Source of the DNA: Micromonospora radicis
Lineage (GTDB): Bacteria > Actinomycetota > Actinomycetes > Mycobacteriales > Micromonosporaceae
Direction: 5' to 3'
Length of the DNA stretch: 64,000 nt
Assembly (NCBI RefSeq): GCF_003583405.1
Contig: NZ_QXEC01000011.1
Location: 62,001 to 126,000 of the forward strand
The notes below the pieces were generated by a model. That model saw only the letters and a program-made list of their open reading frames with translations. It was not told the DNA's origin and searched no databases. A program made the translations under genes and the position numbers. Positions 15,373-24,992 of this stretch are shown here, piece after piece; within the stretch, counting starts at the first letter, position 1, and each line of letters begins with the position of its first letter.

Positions 15373-18300
15373 TCGGCCACCGCCCCGGCTTCGAGGGTGA
15401 ACAACTCGCGCAGCTGGGTGGTGGACAGTTCCGTGATCCACTGCTCGCCGGTGCCGACCACCGAGGCGGCCAGGCCCCGCTTCTCGGCGATCAGGGCGGC
15501 GACCTTCTCCTCCACCGTGCCCGCGCAGACGAACTTGCGTACCTGCACCCGGCGACGCTGGCCGATGCGGAACGCCCGGTCGGTGGCCTGGTCCTCCACC
15601 GCCGGGTTCCACCACCGGTCGACGTGCACCACGTGGTTGGCGGCGGTCAGGGTCAGCCCGGTGCCACCGGCCTTGAGGGAGAGCACGAACAACGCCGGGC
15701 CGTCGTCCGACTGGAACCGGGACACCATCTCGTCCCGGTCGGCCTTGCCGACCCCGCCGTGCAGGAACAGCACCTCGCGGCCGAACCGGGCCGACAGGTG
15801 GCCGCGCAGCATCCCGCCGAACTCCGCGTACTGGGTGAACAGCAGGGCCTTCTCGCCCGCCGCGAGGACCTCGTCGAGGATCTCCGTCAGCCGGGCCAGC
15901 TTGCCGGAGCGGCCGTCCAACGGGGATCCGTCACGCAGCAACTGCGCGGGATGGTTGCAGACCTGCTTGAGCCGGGTCATGGTGGCCAGCACCAGGCCGC
16001 GCCGTTCGATGCCGTCGCTGGACTCGATGCGGGCCAGCATGTCGTCGACCACCACCCGGTAGAGCGCGGCCTGCTCGGCGGTGAGGTTGCAGACCACCTC
16101 CATCTCCAACTTCTCCGGCAGGTCGGAGATGATCGACGAGTCGGTCTTGAGTCGACGCAGCACGAACGGACCGGTGATCCGGCGCAGCCGTTCGGCGGTC
16201 TCGGTGTCGCCGTGCCGCTCGATCGGCTCGGCGAACCGCTTGCGGAACGTCGCCGCCGGGCCGAGCAGCCCCGGGTTGGCGAACTGCATGATGGACCAGA
16301 GGTCGGCCAGGCGGTTCTCCACCGGCGTACCGGTCACCGCGATGCGGTGCCGGGCGGGCAGCGTACGGACCGCCTCGGCCTGCCGGGTGGCGGCGTTCTT
16401 GATCGCCTGCGCCTCGTCCAGCACCACCCGGTGCCAGTCCACCCCGGCCAGGTCCACCGCGTCCCGCGCCGCCACCGAGTACGTGGTGAGCACCAGGTCC
16501 GCGTCCTGCGCGACGGCACCGACGTCGTCGCCCCGGGCCCGCTGCGCGCCGTGGTGCACGTGCACCCGCAGCTTCGGGGTGAACCGGTCCGCCTCCCGCT
16601 GCCAGTTGCCGACCAGCGACATCGGGCAGACCAGCAGGGTCGGCCCCGCCGCCGGTGGGTCCGCGGCGAGCAGCGCCAGCAGCTGCACCGTCTTGCCCAG
16701 TCCCATGTCGTCGGCGAGTACGCCGCCCAGTCCGAGCGACTGGAGGAACGTCAACCAGGCCAGCCCCCGTCGCTGGTACGGCCGCAGCGTGCCGTGGAAC
16801 GACGGCGGCGGGTCCAGCGGCGTGAGTCGCCGCTCCACCGACCCGGCGAGCAGGTCGCCCAGCGCGCCGTCGGCGCTGACCTCCAGCACCGGCAGGGCGT
16901 CCGGCTGCTCGGCGTCGGCCAGGCCCAGCCGGAGCAGGTCGGCCACGGTCAGTTCGCCGCTGGAGCGCAGCAGGCGCAGGCCCGCCGCCAGCCGTTTCGG
17001 GTCCAGCTCGACCCAGCGACCACGCAACCGCACCAGCGGCGTCTTCAACTCGGCCAGCCGGGCCAACTCGTCTTCGGTCAGCGGCTGGTCGCCCAGGGCC
17101 AGCTCCCAGCGGTAGTCGACCAGGGCGTCGAGTCCGACCCGGTCGCCGGAGCCGGTGACCGTGCCGGGCGCGGTGCGGGAGCCGGCTCGCAGCCGCGCGC
17201 CGAGCCGTGCCGAGGGCCGCCGCCACCACGACGGCAGCAGCACGGTGAACCCGGCCGCGTGCAGCATCGGGGCGCCCTCGCGCAGGAAACGGTGGGCACC
17301 CTCGACGTCCAACTCCAACGCCTCGGGCGTCGCGGTACGCAGCGCCGTGTCCAGTTCGGGCCAGAGCCGGCTGGCCCGGCCCAGCTCGGCCAGCAGGGTC
17401 TCCTGCGGGCTGTCGACCGTCGGCAGGCCCGCGCCGCGCCACACCTGGCCGGCGTCGACGTGCAGGCCCGGCTCGTCGGCCGCGTGCAGCCCGAACTCCA
17501 GCCGCCAGGTGCCCTCGACCGGCACCGCCGCCGCGGGCCCGGCGGGAACCCCGGTCGGCGCCTCGTCGATCTCCTCGGCCGGCGGTTCGACCAGCCGGAA
17601 GCCGGCCCGGACCGCCCCGCCCGCGGCGTCGCGCTGCCAGGCGTCCAGTTCGCCGCGGAGCAGTTCCAGCGCCGCCGGCTCCGCGCTGAACTCCCGCTGC
17701 GGCCCGGTCAGCGCGCCGAGCCAGGCCGCCACCGCGCCGTCGCGCCGTACCCCGCGCGCCAGGGTGGCGTCGGGCAGCGACGCCCGTACCGCCGCGTCGG
17801 TGAGCGCGTCGAGCGCGTCGCCGACCAGCAGCCCCGGCACGTCCGCGGCGACCGCCGCCCGGGCGGCCGGCGGCAGGGCCAGGGCGAGCGCCCGGGCCCA
17901 GGCCGCGTCGGTGCCGGTGAGCAACGGCCGCCACACGGCGCGGGCGTACGCCCGCTGGTCCGGACGACCGCGGCCACCAGCGGGGTCGGCCAGCCCGGGC
18001 AGGACCCGGCCTCGACCGGCCAGGTCGGCGGCGAAGCCGGCCAGTTCGGCCAGGTGCCGCAGCGTCGCGCCGGGCGCGGCGGTCAGCCCGTCGAGGGTAC
18101 GCAGCAGTGCCAGCGCCGCGTCCGGGGCGTACGCGAGGACGGGCACCCGCCAGCCGGCCAGGGTGACCGGGCCACGGGCCGGTGCCTCGACGGTGGTCCG
18201 GACCAGTTCCGGCGAGTCGACCGGTGATCCGGCGCGGGTGGGCAGGGTGAGCAGCGCGGTGTCGGCCGCCGCCGGTTCGGCGGCCTCGGCCAGGACGGCG

Positions 18301-18449
18301 GCCAGGGTGGCATGGGTGGCGGCGAACGGATGCGGGCGCTCCCGGGGCGGGCGGCCGGGACGGCGCGGGGCCTGCGGCGGCAGGGTGGTGTCCTCGCCCC
18401 AGACGGCAAGTCCCCGGCCGGGCAGCCACATCCCGTGGACGACCAGCAC
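15369..18449 (-). CDS. SNF2-family DEAD/DEAH-box ATPase
   Basis: The protein has 1026 residues, using a GTG start at 18447-18449 (VLVVHGMWLPGRGLA reads like a family N-terminus). A longer GTG start at 18479 is possible. The first about 550 residues form the conserved N-terminal region of bacterial SNF2 proteins. The ATPase core has DDMGLGKTVQLLALL at about 580, LDEAQAIKN at about 678 (DEAQ in motif II) and a C-terminal helicase half with LLFTQYAEFGGML and DRAFRIGQ. It probably remodels nucleoprotein or RNA polymerase complexes. It is translationally coupled to the SWIM protein. Confidence 0.92.
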   Translation of the reverse strand: MLVVHGMWLPGRGLAVWGEDTTLPPQAPRRPGRPPRERPHPFAATHATLAAVLAEAAEPAAADTALLTLPTRAGSPVDSPELVRTTVEAPARGPVTLAGWRVPVLAYAPDAALALLRTLDGLTAAPGATLRHLAELAGFAADLAGRGRVLPGLADPAGGRGRPDQRAYARAVWRPLLTGTDAAWARALALALPPAARAAVAADVPGLLVGDALDALTDAAVRASLPDATLARGVRRDGAVAAWLGALTGPQREFSAEPAALELLRGELDAWQRDAAGGAVRAGFRLVEPPAEEIDEAPTGVPAGPAAAVPVEGTWRLEFGLHAADEPGLHVDAGQVWRGAGLPTVDSPQETLLAELGRASRLWPELDTALRTATPEALELDVEGAHRFLREGAPMLHAAGFTVLLPSWWRRPSARLGARLRAGSRTAPGTVTGSGDRVGLDALVDYRWELALGDQPLTEDELARLAELKTPLVRLRGRWVELDPKRLAAGLRLLRSSGELTVADLLRLGLADAEQPDALPVLEVSADGALGDLLAGSVERRLTPLDPPPSFHGTLRPYQRRGLAWLTFLQSLGLGGVLADDMGLGKTVQLLALLAADPPAAGPTLLVCPMSLVGNWQREADRFTPKLRVHVHHGAQRARGDDVGAVAQDADLVLTTYSVAARDAVDLAGVDWHRVVLDEAQAIKNAATRQAEAVRTLPARHRIAVTGTPVENRLADLWSIMQFANPGLLGPAATFRKRFAEPIERHGDTETAERLRRITGPFVLRRLKTDSSIISDLPEKLEMEVVCNLTAEQAALYRVVVDDMLARIESSDGIERRGLVLATMTRLKQVCNHPAQLLRDGSPLDGRSGKLARLTEILDEVLAAGEKALLFTQYAEFGGMLRGHLSARFGREVLFLHGGVGKADRDEMVSRFQSDDGPALFVLSLKAGGTGLTLTAANHVVHVDRWWNPAVEDQATDRAFRIGQRRRVQVRKFVCAGTVEEKVAALIAEKRGLAASVVGTGEQWITELSTTQLRELFTLEAGAVAE

Positions 18450-18541
18450 CCACCCCTCCCCTCTCCGGCAGGCGCCCACGGTCGAGCCCGGTCGGCACCC
18501 GGGGTCAGGATAGGCGCAGCCGGCGGACTACCGTCGGCGCC

Positions 18542-19411
18542 ATGTACGACCTGTTGGTGATCGGCGGGCTCGGGGTGGATGTCCGGGTCCGGGTGCCGGC
18601 GCTACCGCTGCCGGTGGTCGACTCGGTCACCGTCGACCCCATCGAGCTGCGGGTCGGCAACACCGGCGCCGGCACGGTGCTCGCCGCGCACGCGCTCGGG
18701 TTGCGGGTGGCGGTGGTCGACACCGTCGGCGCGGACCCGGCCGGTGACGTGGTCCGGGCCGCGCTGAGCCGCACCGGGGTGCACGCCGTGCTGGCCGACG
18801 AGCCCGCCGGTACCCGCCGCTCGGTGAACCTGGTCGATCCCACCGGACGGCGGATGTCGCTGTACGACCCCCGCCCCGGCGCCGGCCCCGCGCCGTTCTC
18901 GGCGGCGCACCTGGCACCGCTGGTCCGGCAGGCCACCCACGTCCACCTGTCGATCATGAACTGGGTCCGGGAGCTGCTGCCGGAGCTGGGTGGGATGCTG
19001 GCCGAGGGCGTGGGCAGCTCCACCGACCTGCACGACTGGGACGGGCACCACCCGTACCACCGCCCGTTCGCCGAGGTCGCCGAGCTGGTGCTGGTCAGCG
19101 GCGTGGCGTTGGGTGACCGGGCGGCGGCGGTGGCGGCCGCGGCGGCCCCCCGCCCGGTGCTGGTGACCCGCGGCGCCGACGGCGCGGACCTGCACCTCGG
19201 TGGCACCGTGACCCGGATACCGGCCGCCACCCCGCCCGGTCCGGTGGTCGACACCAACGGTGCCGGGGACGCCTTCGCCGCCGGGCTCGTCGCGGCCCGT
19301 CTCCGCGGCGCCACCTGGGCCGAGGCCGCCGGGTACGCCGCCCGGGTCGCCGCGGCGGCCTGCACCCACGACGGCATGGAGTACCCGCCGGGACTGCTCC
19401 CCCGCGCCTGA
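18542..19411 (+). CDS. PfkB-family carbohydrate/nucleoside kinase
   Basis: This 289-residue ribokinase-like kinase has an N-terminal GGLGVDVRV beta-strand entry and a PVVDSVTVDPIELRVGNTGAG segment where PfkB signature 1 lies. The C-terminal signature VVDTNGAGDAFAAGLVAARL contains the catalytic Asp and anion hole. It phosphorylates a sugar or related alcohol with ATP. The substrate cannot be deduced from context. It diverges from the SNF2 gene across about 90 bp and appears to be monocistronic. Confidence 0.87.
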   Translation: MYDLLVIGGLGVDVRVRVPALPLPVVDSVTVDPIELRVGNTGAGTVLAAHALGLRVAVVDTVGADPAGDVVRAALSRTGVHAVLADEPAGTRRSVNLVDPTGRRMSLYDPRPGAGPAPFSAAHLAPLVRQATHVHLSIMNWVRELLPELGGMLAEGVGSSTDLHDWDGHHPYHRPFAEVAELVLVSGVALGDRAAAVAAAAAPRPVLVTRGADGADLHLGGTVTRIPAATPPGPVVDTNGAGDAFAAGLVAARLRGATWAEAAGYAARVAAAACTHDGMEYPPGLLPRA

Positions 19412-19486
19412 CGTCCCGCCGCGCGGAGGCCGGGCGCGCCGGGGCGATCCGCTGCGCGGGCGCGGCGTGCGGGGCAGGATGGGTGC

Positions 19487-19693
19487 ATGGCAGCATCGGT
19501 TGAGATTGCGCTGGTGGGTGGTTCGGCAGACGGCCAGCACGTCACCGTCGAGTTGGACCCGAACGACCGGCCGCCGCTGACCCACCATCACGTGGGGCCG
19601 GGCGGGCTGGCCGAGGCGGACATCTACGAACTCGAATCGGTTGATGCCGACGCCCGGACGTGGTGCTACCGCTGGCGCGGCCCGGCGGTCTGA
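19487..19693 (+). CDS. Small hypothetical protein (68 aa)
   Basis: ATG at 19487 opens an acidic 68-residue protein (MAASVEIALVGGSADGQHVT...WCYRWRGPAV) with strong third-position GC bias. It has a compact beta-rich look and no signal or membrane segment. I do not recognise a named family. It stands alone between a kinase and a convergent pyruvyltransferase-type gene. Confidence 0.65.
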   Translation: MAASVEIALVGGSADGQHVTVELDPNDRPPLTHHHVGPGGLAEADIYELESVDADARTWCYRWRGPAV

Positions 19694-19763
19694 CCGCGCG
19701 CGTGTCGGCGCGCCGACCGCCCGGCGGGTCCGGCGACGTACGCCGGACGACCCGTCACGGCGC

Positions 19764-20909
19764 TCAGGCGCCGACCTCGACCAGCGAGCGGCTGCGCAGG
19801 CTCTCCAGCACCGCCCGGGTGACCTGCGAGGTGCCCCGGGCCTCCTCGCAGACCTGCGCCACCCGACGGGCGGTGGTCTCGGCCCGCTGTTCGCGCTCGT
19901 CCCACAGCTGGTCCACCTCGGCCAGCAACGGGCCCTCCACCTCCCGCTCCACGCCGCGCAACGCCGGCACCCCGAGCCGCTGGGCCAGGTCGAAGACCTT
20001 GCCGGCGTACGGCAGCGGCAGGAACGGGGTACCCATCATCGCGGCGAAGATCAGGAAGTGCAGCCGCATGCCGACCGCCAGGTCGAAGTGGCGCATCAGC
20101 CCGAGCACCTGCTGGGGGCTGTAGGTGCCGTGCAGGATCCGACCCCGCTCGGCGGCGATCATGTGCGACAGCACGCCGTGCGAGTGCCGGATGTCGTCGC
20201 GTTCCATCGGCACGAACAGCACGTGGGCATCGATGCGGTGCACCAGGAAGTCACCGATCTGGGCGAGCAGCCGGTGGTAGCCGTCCACGTCGAGCCGTTC
20301 GGCGGCCCGCCCCGGCTCGCGTACGCTCATCCCGACCAGCCGCTTGCCGTCGGGTACGCCCTCCTCGCGCAGCAGGCTCGCCGGGAAGTCCGCCGGCTCC
20401 AGCAGGAAGGCGGGATCACCGGTGACGGTGATCGGGTTGAGCAGCCCGGCCTCCTCCAGCACCATCCGCGACTCCTGGTCGCGTACGGTCACCTGGGTCG
20501 CGCCGGCCAGCGTCTCGCGCACCATGCCGGTGTCCACCATCTCGCTGAGCGGCCCGACACCGACCGCGTAGGTCAGCAACGGCAGGCCACGTTCCTGCGC
20601 GACCCGCACCACCCGCAGGTAGCGGCGGGCCTCCTTGTCGTAGAGGATGCCGCCACCGCCGAGGATGAGCAGGTCGAGCTGGGACAGCACGAGGGCCGAG
20701 TCGGTCCGGCTGACCCCCTCCCAAGGCACCGCCTCCACGTCCGGATGCGCCTGCGCGGTATGCGCCGGATTCCGCGAGAAGACGATGATCCGCGCGTTCG
20801 GTTCCTGCTGCCGCAGGTCGGTCAACAGGCCGGTGAGGATGGCCTCGTCGCCGAGGTTGCGCCCACCGTATGAGCCGAGCACGCCGATGGTCAGTCCGCC
20901 ACGCGTCAT
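19764..20909 (-). CDS. Polysaccharide pyruvyl transferase family protein
   Basis: The protein has 381 residues from the ATG at 20907-20909, preceded by AGGAG at good spacing. The N-terminus LTIGVLGSYGGRNLGDEAIL and the mid-protein LILGGGGILYDKEARR are typical of the family (CsaB/WcaK-like). These enzymes transfer pyruvate from phosphoenolpyruvate to sugars of cell-wall or secreted glycans, forming ketals. No glycan gene cluster surrounds it, so the acceptor is unknown. Confidence 0.87.
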   Translation of the reverse strand: MTRGGLTIGVLGSYGGRNLGDEAILTGLLTDLRQQEPNARIIVFSRNPAHTAQAHPDVEAVPWEGVSRTDSALVLSQLDLLILGGGGILYDKEARRYLRVVRVAQERGLPLLTYAVGVGPLSEMVDTGMVRETLAGATQVTVRDQESRMVLEEAGLLNPITVTGDPAFLLEPADFPASLLREEGVPDGKRLVGMSVREPGRAAERLDVDGYHRLLAQIGDFLVHRIDAHVLFVPMERDDIRHSHGVLSHMIAAERGRILHGTYSPQQVLGLMRHFDLAVGMRLHFLIFAAMMGTPFLPLPYAGKVFDLAQRLGVPALRGVEREVEGPLLAEVDQLWDEREQRAETTARRVAQVCEEARGTSQVTRAVLESLRSRSLVEVGA

Positions 20910-21058
20910 CGTCGCTCCTCCCCAGGTGCGTCCGTCCGACGGTTTCCCCGCTGCGGCGCCGAACACTCCTCGATCCGGCCGCCCCGAACTGTCCCGAGCC
21001 GCTCCGGGGGTGGGATATGGCTTGCCGGTCGTCGTCCGGTTGCCCAGCGTTGGGCGGT

Positions 21059-21997
21059 ATGGAGGGACACCCGAACAATCGACTCCGGTGGGCCGAGTTG
21101 CCGCCGGAGGTGCGGTCCGCGGTGCAGGAGATCCTCGGTGACCGGGTGGTGGCGGCGGTCTCCCAGCCCGGTGGCTACTCGCCCGGCACCGCCGACCGGG
21201 TGCGGACCGCCGGCGGCCGGCGGGCCTTCGTCAAGGCGGCCAGCCCGGCGCAGAACCCGGACACGCCGGACGCGCACCGCGCCGAGGCACGGATCACCGC
21301 CGCGCTGCCCGCGTACGCCCCGACGCCCCGGCTGCTCGGCTGTCACGACGACGGCTACTGGGTGGCCCTGGTCCTCACCGACGTCGACGGGCGGGCGCCG
21401 AGCACCCCGTGGCGCCCCGACGAACTCGACGCGGTGCTGGCGGCCCTGGCGCGAATGGCCGCCGCGCTCACCCCCGTCGCCCTGCCGCGGGTACCGCCGA
21501 TCGCCGAGCGCCTGGCCGGGGACTTCACCGGTTGGGCGAACGTGGCCGCCGATCCGCCGCCGGACCTGCACCCCTGGGCCCGCGCCCACCTCGACGAACT
21601 CCGCGCCGCCACGCAACGGGGTCTCGCCACGCTGGCCGGCGACACGCTGTGCCACACCGACCTGCGCGGCGACAACCTGCTGATCGACGGCGACGGGCGG
21701 GTCACCGTGGTCGACTGGCCCTGGGCGGCGCACGGCCCGGCCTGGTTGGACAGCGCGCTGCTGCTGCTCGACGTGTGCCTGCACGGCGGGTACGACCTCG
21801 ACACCCTGCTGCGGCGGCTCCCGCTCGCCGCCGACGCCGATCCCGCGGCGCTACTCGGCCTCTACGCCGGCCTGGCCGGCTTCTTCACCGACCGGGCCCG
21901 GCTCCCGGCACCGCCCGGCATCCCGACCCTGCGCCCCTTCCAGCAGGCTCAGGCCGACGTCCTGCTGCCCTGGCTGGCCAATCAGCTCACCGCCTGA
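21059..21997 (+). CDS. Aminoglycoside phosphotransferase (APH) fold protein
   Basis: The 312-residue APH-like kinase has the Brenner motif CHTDLRGDNLLIDGDG (catalytic Asp and Asn) at about residue 200 and the metal-binding VDWPWAAHGP after it. The N-terminal lobe contains GGYSPGTADRV, equivalent to the nucleotide loop, and AFVKAA with the conserved Lys. The substrate could be an antibiotic, a sugar or a metabolite, and nothing in the context decides. The start at 21059 is chosen for length. The in-frame extension to 20870 overlaps the divergent gene. Confidence 0.85.
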   Translation: MEGHPNNRLRWAELPPEVRSAVQEILGDRVVAAVSQPGGYSPGTADRVRTAGGRRAFVKAASPAQNPDTPDAHRAEARITAALPAYAPTPRLLGCHDDGYWVALVLTDVDGRAPSTPWRPDELDAVLAALARMAAALTPVALPRVPPIAERLAGDFTGWANVAADPPPDLHPWARAHLDELRAATQRGLATLAGDTLCHTDLRGDNLLIDGDGRVTVVDWPWAAHGPAWLDSALLLLDVCLHGGYDLDTLLRRLPLAADADPAALLGLYAGLAGFFTDRARLPAPPGIPTLRPFQQAQADVLLPWLANQLTA

Positions 21998-22009
21998 CCC
22001 GCGGCGTGC

Positions 22010-22834
22010 TCAGGCCGGGGTGTTGAGGGTGTGGGTGAGGAACGGCAGGACCACGGCGGGCAGGGCCGGCGAGTCGACGATGTCGTAGTGGGTCAGGCCG
22101 GGCAGCACGGCCAGCCGGGCGTCCGGGCGGCCCGTGCCGTCCCAACCCCCGTCCCGGTGACCGCCGCCGAGCAGGCCGAAGAACTCCACCACGTGGGCGA
22201 GGCGGACCGAGTCGGCGTCGGCGAAGACCAGCAACGTCGGCGTGCTCAGGGTGGCCACCTCCGACGACCAGTCGTACTCGCGGCGCAGCAACTCGCCGGT
22301 CTTGGCCCAGAGCCGGGGCCAGTCCTGCGGGCGCGGCGCGACGGCCTGGTACAGCTGCTCGGGCGGGGTGCCGCGCATCCGCTCGCCGGCCGCCTCGTCG
22401 GGCTCGGGCATGCCGGCCAGCACCTCCGGGAACCAGCCCTGGCGTCGGCAGGGCGCGGAGACCACGACCAGCCGGCGCAGCAGTTCCCGGTGCTGGATCG
22501 CCAGCCGCAGGGCCACCCCGCCGCCCAGGGAGAAACCCAGCACGTCGGCGGGGGCCAGACCGAGATGGACGATCAGTGCGGCGACGTCATCGGCCATCGA
22601 CTCGTACCGCAGCGGCCGGTCGACGTCGGCGGTCCGGCCGTGGCCCGGTAGGTCGACGCTGACCACCCGGCGCCGCTCGGCCAGCACCGGTCGGATCGCG
22701 GCGAACATCTCCACCGCGCCGAAGCCACCGTGCAGCAGCACCAGCGGGCGGCCGGAGCCGTGCGTCTCGTACCAGAACCGGACGCCGTTGACCTCCGCGT
22801 AGCCCACGCCACCCCCGCCTGTTCCCGCCGCCAC
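22010..22834 (-). CDS. Alpha/beta hydrolase
   Basis: The 274-residue alpha/beta-hydrolase fold protein has the oxyanion-region LVLLHGGFGAVEMF, the nucleophile elbow LGFSLGGGVALRL, an acidic residue in LLVFADADSVRLAH and the catalytic His in LPGLTHYDIVDSP. It hydrolyses an ester, epoxide or similar small substrate, and the specificity is unknown. It converges with the phosphotransferase gene with a 12-bp gap. The first few residues (MAAGTGGGG) may be a start overprediction. Confidence 0.85.
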   Translation of the reverse strand: MAAGTGGGGVGYAEVNGVRFWYETHGSGRPLVLLHGGFGAVEMFAAIRPVLAERRRVVSVDLPGHGRTADVDRPLRYESMADDVAALIVHLGLAPADVLGFSLGGGVALRLAIQHRELLRRLVVVSAPCRRQGWFPEVLAGMPEPDEAAGERMRGTPPEQLYQAVAPRPQDWPRLWAKTGELLRREYDWSSEVATLSTPTLLVFADADSVRLAHVVEFFGLLGGGHRDGGWDGTGRPDARLAVLPGLTHYDIVDSPALPAVVLPFLTHTLNTPA

Positions 22835-22987
22835 CGGCCCACATCGTCACACCGTCGGCGGTGCGGCGACCCCGGAGCGTAGTTTCTCGGCGAGGAATCC
22901 GCCGGCCCCCGTCCGCGACCCGGTGCCCGAACGTACTCCCCGGTGTCGTAGTCCGCGCCGCGGCGCGAACACAGAAGGGGAGCACCG

Positions 22988-23812
22988 ATGCCAGGATCTC
23001 ACCGCAGGTGGCTGGCCGCCGGCATTCTGACCGCCGGGCTGGCCGCCACCGTGGCAGTCACCAACCTGGCCGCCGCCGAAACCCCACCCGGCCCGCCACC
23101 GGCGGCCTCCGGCGCGTCGCAGGCCGACACCACGGCGCGACCGCTGGCCGGGCCACCGCCGGCGACCGGGCAGCAGACGGTCACCGAGACGATCCGGGTC
23201 ACTGGCAGTTTCGACGGGGCGAACCGGCGCTTCGTCGGCGGCGGCGACCTGGGCGACGGCGGCCAGGACGAGGGGCAGGATCCGCTGTTCCGGCTGGCCG
23301 ACGGTGCGGTGTTGGAGAACGTGATCCTCGGCGCGCCGGCCGCCGACGGGGTGCACTGTGCGGGCAGCTGCACCCTGCGCAACGTGCACTGGGAGGACGT
23401 CGGCGAGGACGCCGCCACCTTCCGCGGCACCGGCGCCGTCGTACTGATCCAGGGCGGCAGCGCGGCGAAGGCCGCGGACAAGATCTTCCAGGACAACCGG
23501 GGCGCCGGTGGATCCGTCACCATCACCGACTTCCAGGTCGACGACGACTTCGGCAAGCTCTACCGCTCCTGCGGCAACTGCCGGACCCAGGCGCCGCGCA
23601 CCGTCACCCTGCGGAACATCACCGTCACCGGCACCGGTGACGTACTGGCCGGGATCAACGCCAACCTCGGCGACCGGGCCGTCATCGAGGGCGTGACGTT
23701 CACCGGCGGTGGCCGGGCCGATCTCTGTGACCTCTTCGAGGGCAACGACAGCGGCGCCGAGCCCCGCAAGATCGGCGCCGGGCCGGACGGCCGTGCCTGC
23801 ATCGTCCGCTGA
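22988..23812 (+). CDS. Secreted pectate lyase, PL3 family
   Basis: The 274-residue protein has a Sec signal peptide (about 1-31, ending LAAAE) and a Pro/Ala linker. The rest is a single right-handed beta-helix domain (about 65-274). Family PL3 signatures are DGVHCAGSCTLRNVHWEDVG, EDAATFRGTG and FGKLYRSCGNC. It cleaves polygalacturonate by beta-elimination with calcium. This suggests a plant-litter or rhizosphere lifestyle. It is monocistronic and followed by a strong hairpin terminator. Confidence 0.93.
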   Translation: MPGSHRRWLAAGILTAGLAATVAVTNLAAAETPPGPPPAASGASQADTTARPLAGPPPATGQQTVTETIRVTGSFDGANRRFVGGGDLGDGGQDEGQDPLFRLADGAVLENVILGAPAADGVHCAGSCTLRNVHWEDVGEDAATFRGTGAVVLIQGGSAAKAADKIFQDNRGAGGSVTITDFQVDDDFGKLYRSCGNCRTQAPRTVTLRNITVTGTGDVLAGINANLGDRAVIEGVTFTGGGRADLCDLFEGNDSGAEPRKIGAGPDGRACIVR

Positions 23813-23818
23813 CCGACG

Positions 23819-23851
23819 CCACGGCCCGGAGAGCTGCTCTCCGGGTCGTGG
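23819..23851 (+). terminator. Terminator after pectate lyase
   Basis: A 15-base arm (CCACGGCCCGGAGAG) pairs with CTCTCCGGGTCGTGG at 14 of 15 positions around a 3-base loop. It lies immediately after the pectate lyase stop and before the opposing tRNA. Confidence 0.75.
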
Positions 23852-23871
23852 CCGACGCTGGTCGTGATACG

Positions 23872-23946
23872 TGGTGGGCGCGGCAGGTTTCGAACCTGCG
23901 ACCCCTCGCTTGTAAGGCGAGTGCTCTCCCACTGAGCTACGCGCCC
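23872..23946 (-). tRNA. tRNA-Val (anticodon UAC)
   Basis: The minus-strand sequence starts GGGCGCGTAGCTCAGTGGG, has the anticodon loop CTTACAA (anticodon TAC, reading GTA/GTG valine codons) and a T-loop GGTTCGAAACC. The acceptor stem GGGCGCG/CGCGCCC pairs perfectly, and ACCA is encoded at the 3' end. Confidence 0.97.
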
Positions 23947-24033
23947 GGAAACGCCGTACGGCGGACCGGCGGTTGGCAGCTTACCCTGCCGTCCACCGGC
24001 CCGGCCGGACGGTCGCACCCGTTGGGATGGGGG

Positions 24034-24498
24034 TCAGGCGGTGGCATCCGCCAGGGCCTTGCGCCAGCCCTGCTGGTCGCGCGGTTCGCCCGGCATGTTC
24101 ATCTCGGCGAAGCGGACGACGCCGGCCTTGTCGATGACGAAGGTGCCCCGGTTGGCGATGCCGGCGACCTCGTTGAAGACCCCGTACGCCTGGGCGACGG
24201 CACCGTGCGGCCAGAAGTCGGCAAGCATCGGGAACTGGTAGCCCTCCCGGTCCGCCCAGATCTTGTGGCTGTAGACCGAGTCGACGCTCACGGTCAGCAC
24301 CTGGACGTCGTCGTTGACGTACTCGTCGAGGTTGTCCCGCACCTCGCACAGTTCGCCCTGGCACACACCGGTGAAGGCCAGCGGGTAGAAGACCAGCAGG
24401 ACAGTACGCCGGCCGCGGAAGTCGGAGAGCCGGAGCTCCTGGTTGTTCTGGTCCTTCAACACGAAGTCCGGCGCCTCGGCGCCAACCTCGATCGGCAT
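24034..24498 (-). CDS. ahpE: Peroxiredoxin, AhpE type
   Basis: The 154-residue thioredoxin-fold peroxidase reduces hydrogen peroxide and organic peroxides. The peroxidatic Cys lies in FYPLAFTGVCQGELCEV (about residue 45), with a second Cys five residues later. The preceding PLAFTG matches the P-x-x-x-T-x-x-C active site. The length fits one-domain AhpE proteins. The position close to the DUF3052 and pyruvate dehydrogenase genes is conserved in related actinobacteria. Confidence 0.92.
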   Translation of the reverse strand: MPIEVGAEAPDFVLKDQNNQELRLSDFRGRRTVLLVFYPLAFTGVCQGELCEVRDNLDEYVNDDVQVLTVSVDSVYSHKIWADREGYQFPMLADFWPHGAVAQAYGVFNEVAGIANRGTFVIDKAGVVRFAEMNMPGEPRDQQGWRKALADATA

Positions 24499-24554
24499 GC
24501 GAACTCCTAGGGTCGAGTGGGGGATCCGCTCAGCGTGTCACATCGGCGGCCGGG

Positions 24555-24992
24555 CTACTTCTTGCCCTTTGCGCCACGACGCAGCACGAGGCGGGCGCCG
24601 CTCCAGTCCTTGCCGGCGTTGATCGTCGAGGTCGGCTGGAGGCCGGCGGTGGACGCGGACTCGGCGATCTCGCTCGCCTCGACGTGGCCGTCCCGGCCGG
24701 CCTTGGGCGTCAGCAGCCACACGACCCCGTTGTCGGCCAGCGGCCCGAGGGCGTCGACGAGCAGCTCGAAGAGATCACCGTCGCCGTCGCGGTACCAGAC
24801 CAGGACGGCGTCGACCACCTCGTCGGTGTCCTCGTCGACCAGGTCTCCACAACGGTCGGTCAGGGCGTCTCGGAGATCGGAGTCGACGTCGTCGTCGTAG
24901 CCCATCTCCATGACGACCATGCCCGGCTCGATACCGAACCGGTCCGCCAGGCTGCGTACCCCGTCGGCAGCCTGACCAGCGGTCGCGCTCAC
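24555..24992 (-). CDS. DUF3052 protein
   Basis: The 145-residue acidic protein matches the actinobacterial DUF3052 family ([20 protein letters not shown] near the N-terminus, [19 protein letters not shown] near the C-terminus). The function is unknown. The GTG start at 24990-24992 is preferred, because GAGGAGG lies 8-9 bases before it. Earlier ATG codons overlap that site. It sits between the peroxiredoxin and E1 genes. Confidence 0.88.
   Translation of the reverse strand: MSATAGQAADGVRSLADRFGIEPGMVVMEMGYDDDVDSDLRDALTDRCGDLVDEDTDEVVDAVLVWYRDGDGDLFELLVDALGPLADNGVVWLLTPKAGRDGHVEASEIAESASTAGLQPTSTINAGKDWSGARLVLRRGAKGKK

Noticed and set aside
15147..18227. 1026-codon plus-strand frame opposite the SNF2 gene
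   Set aside because: It is a mirror frame of a high-GC3 gene. The product is Gln/Arg/Gly-rich, and the minus strand has clear helicase motifs.
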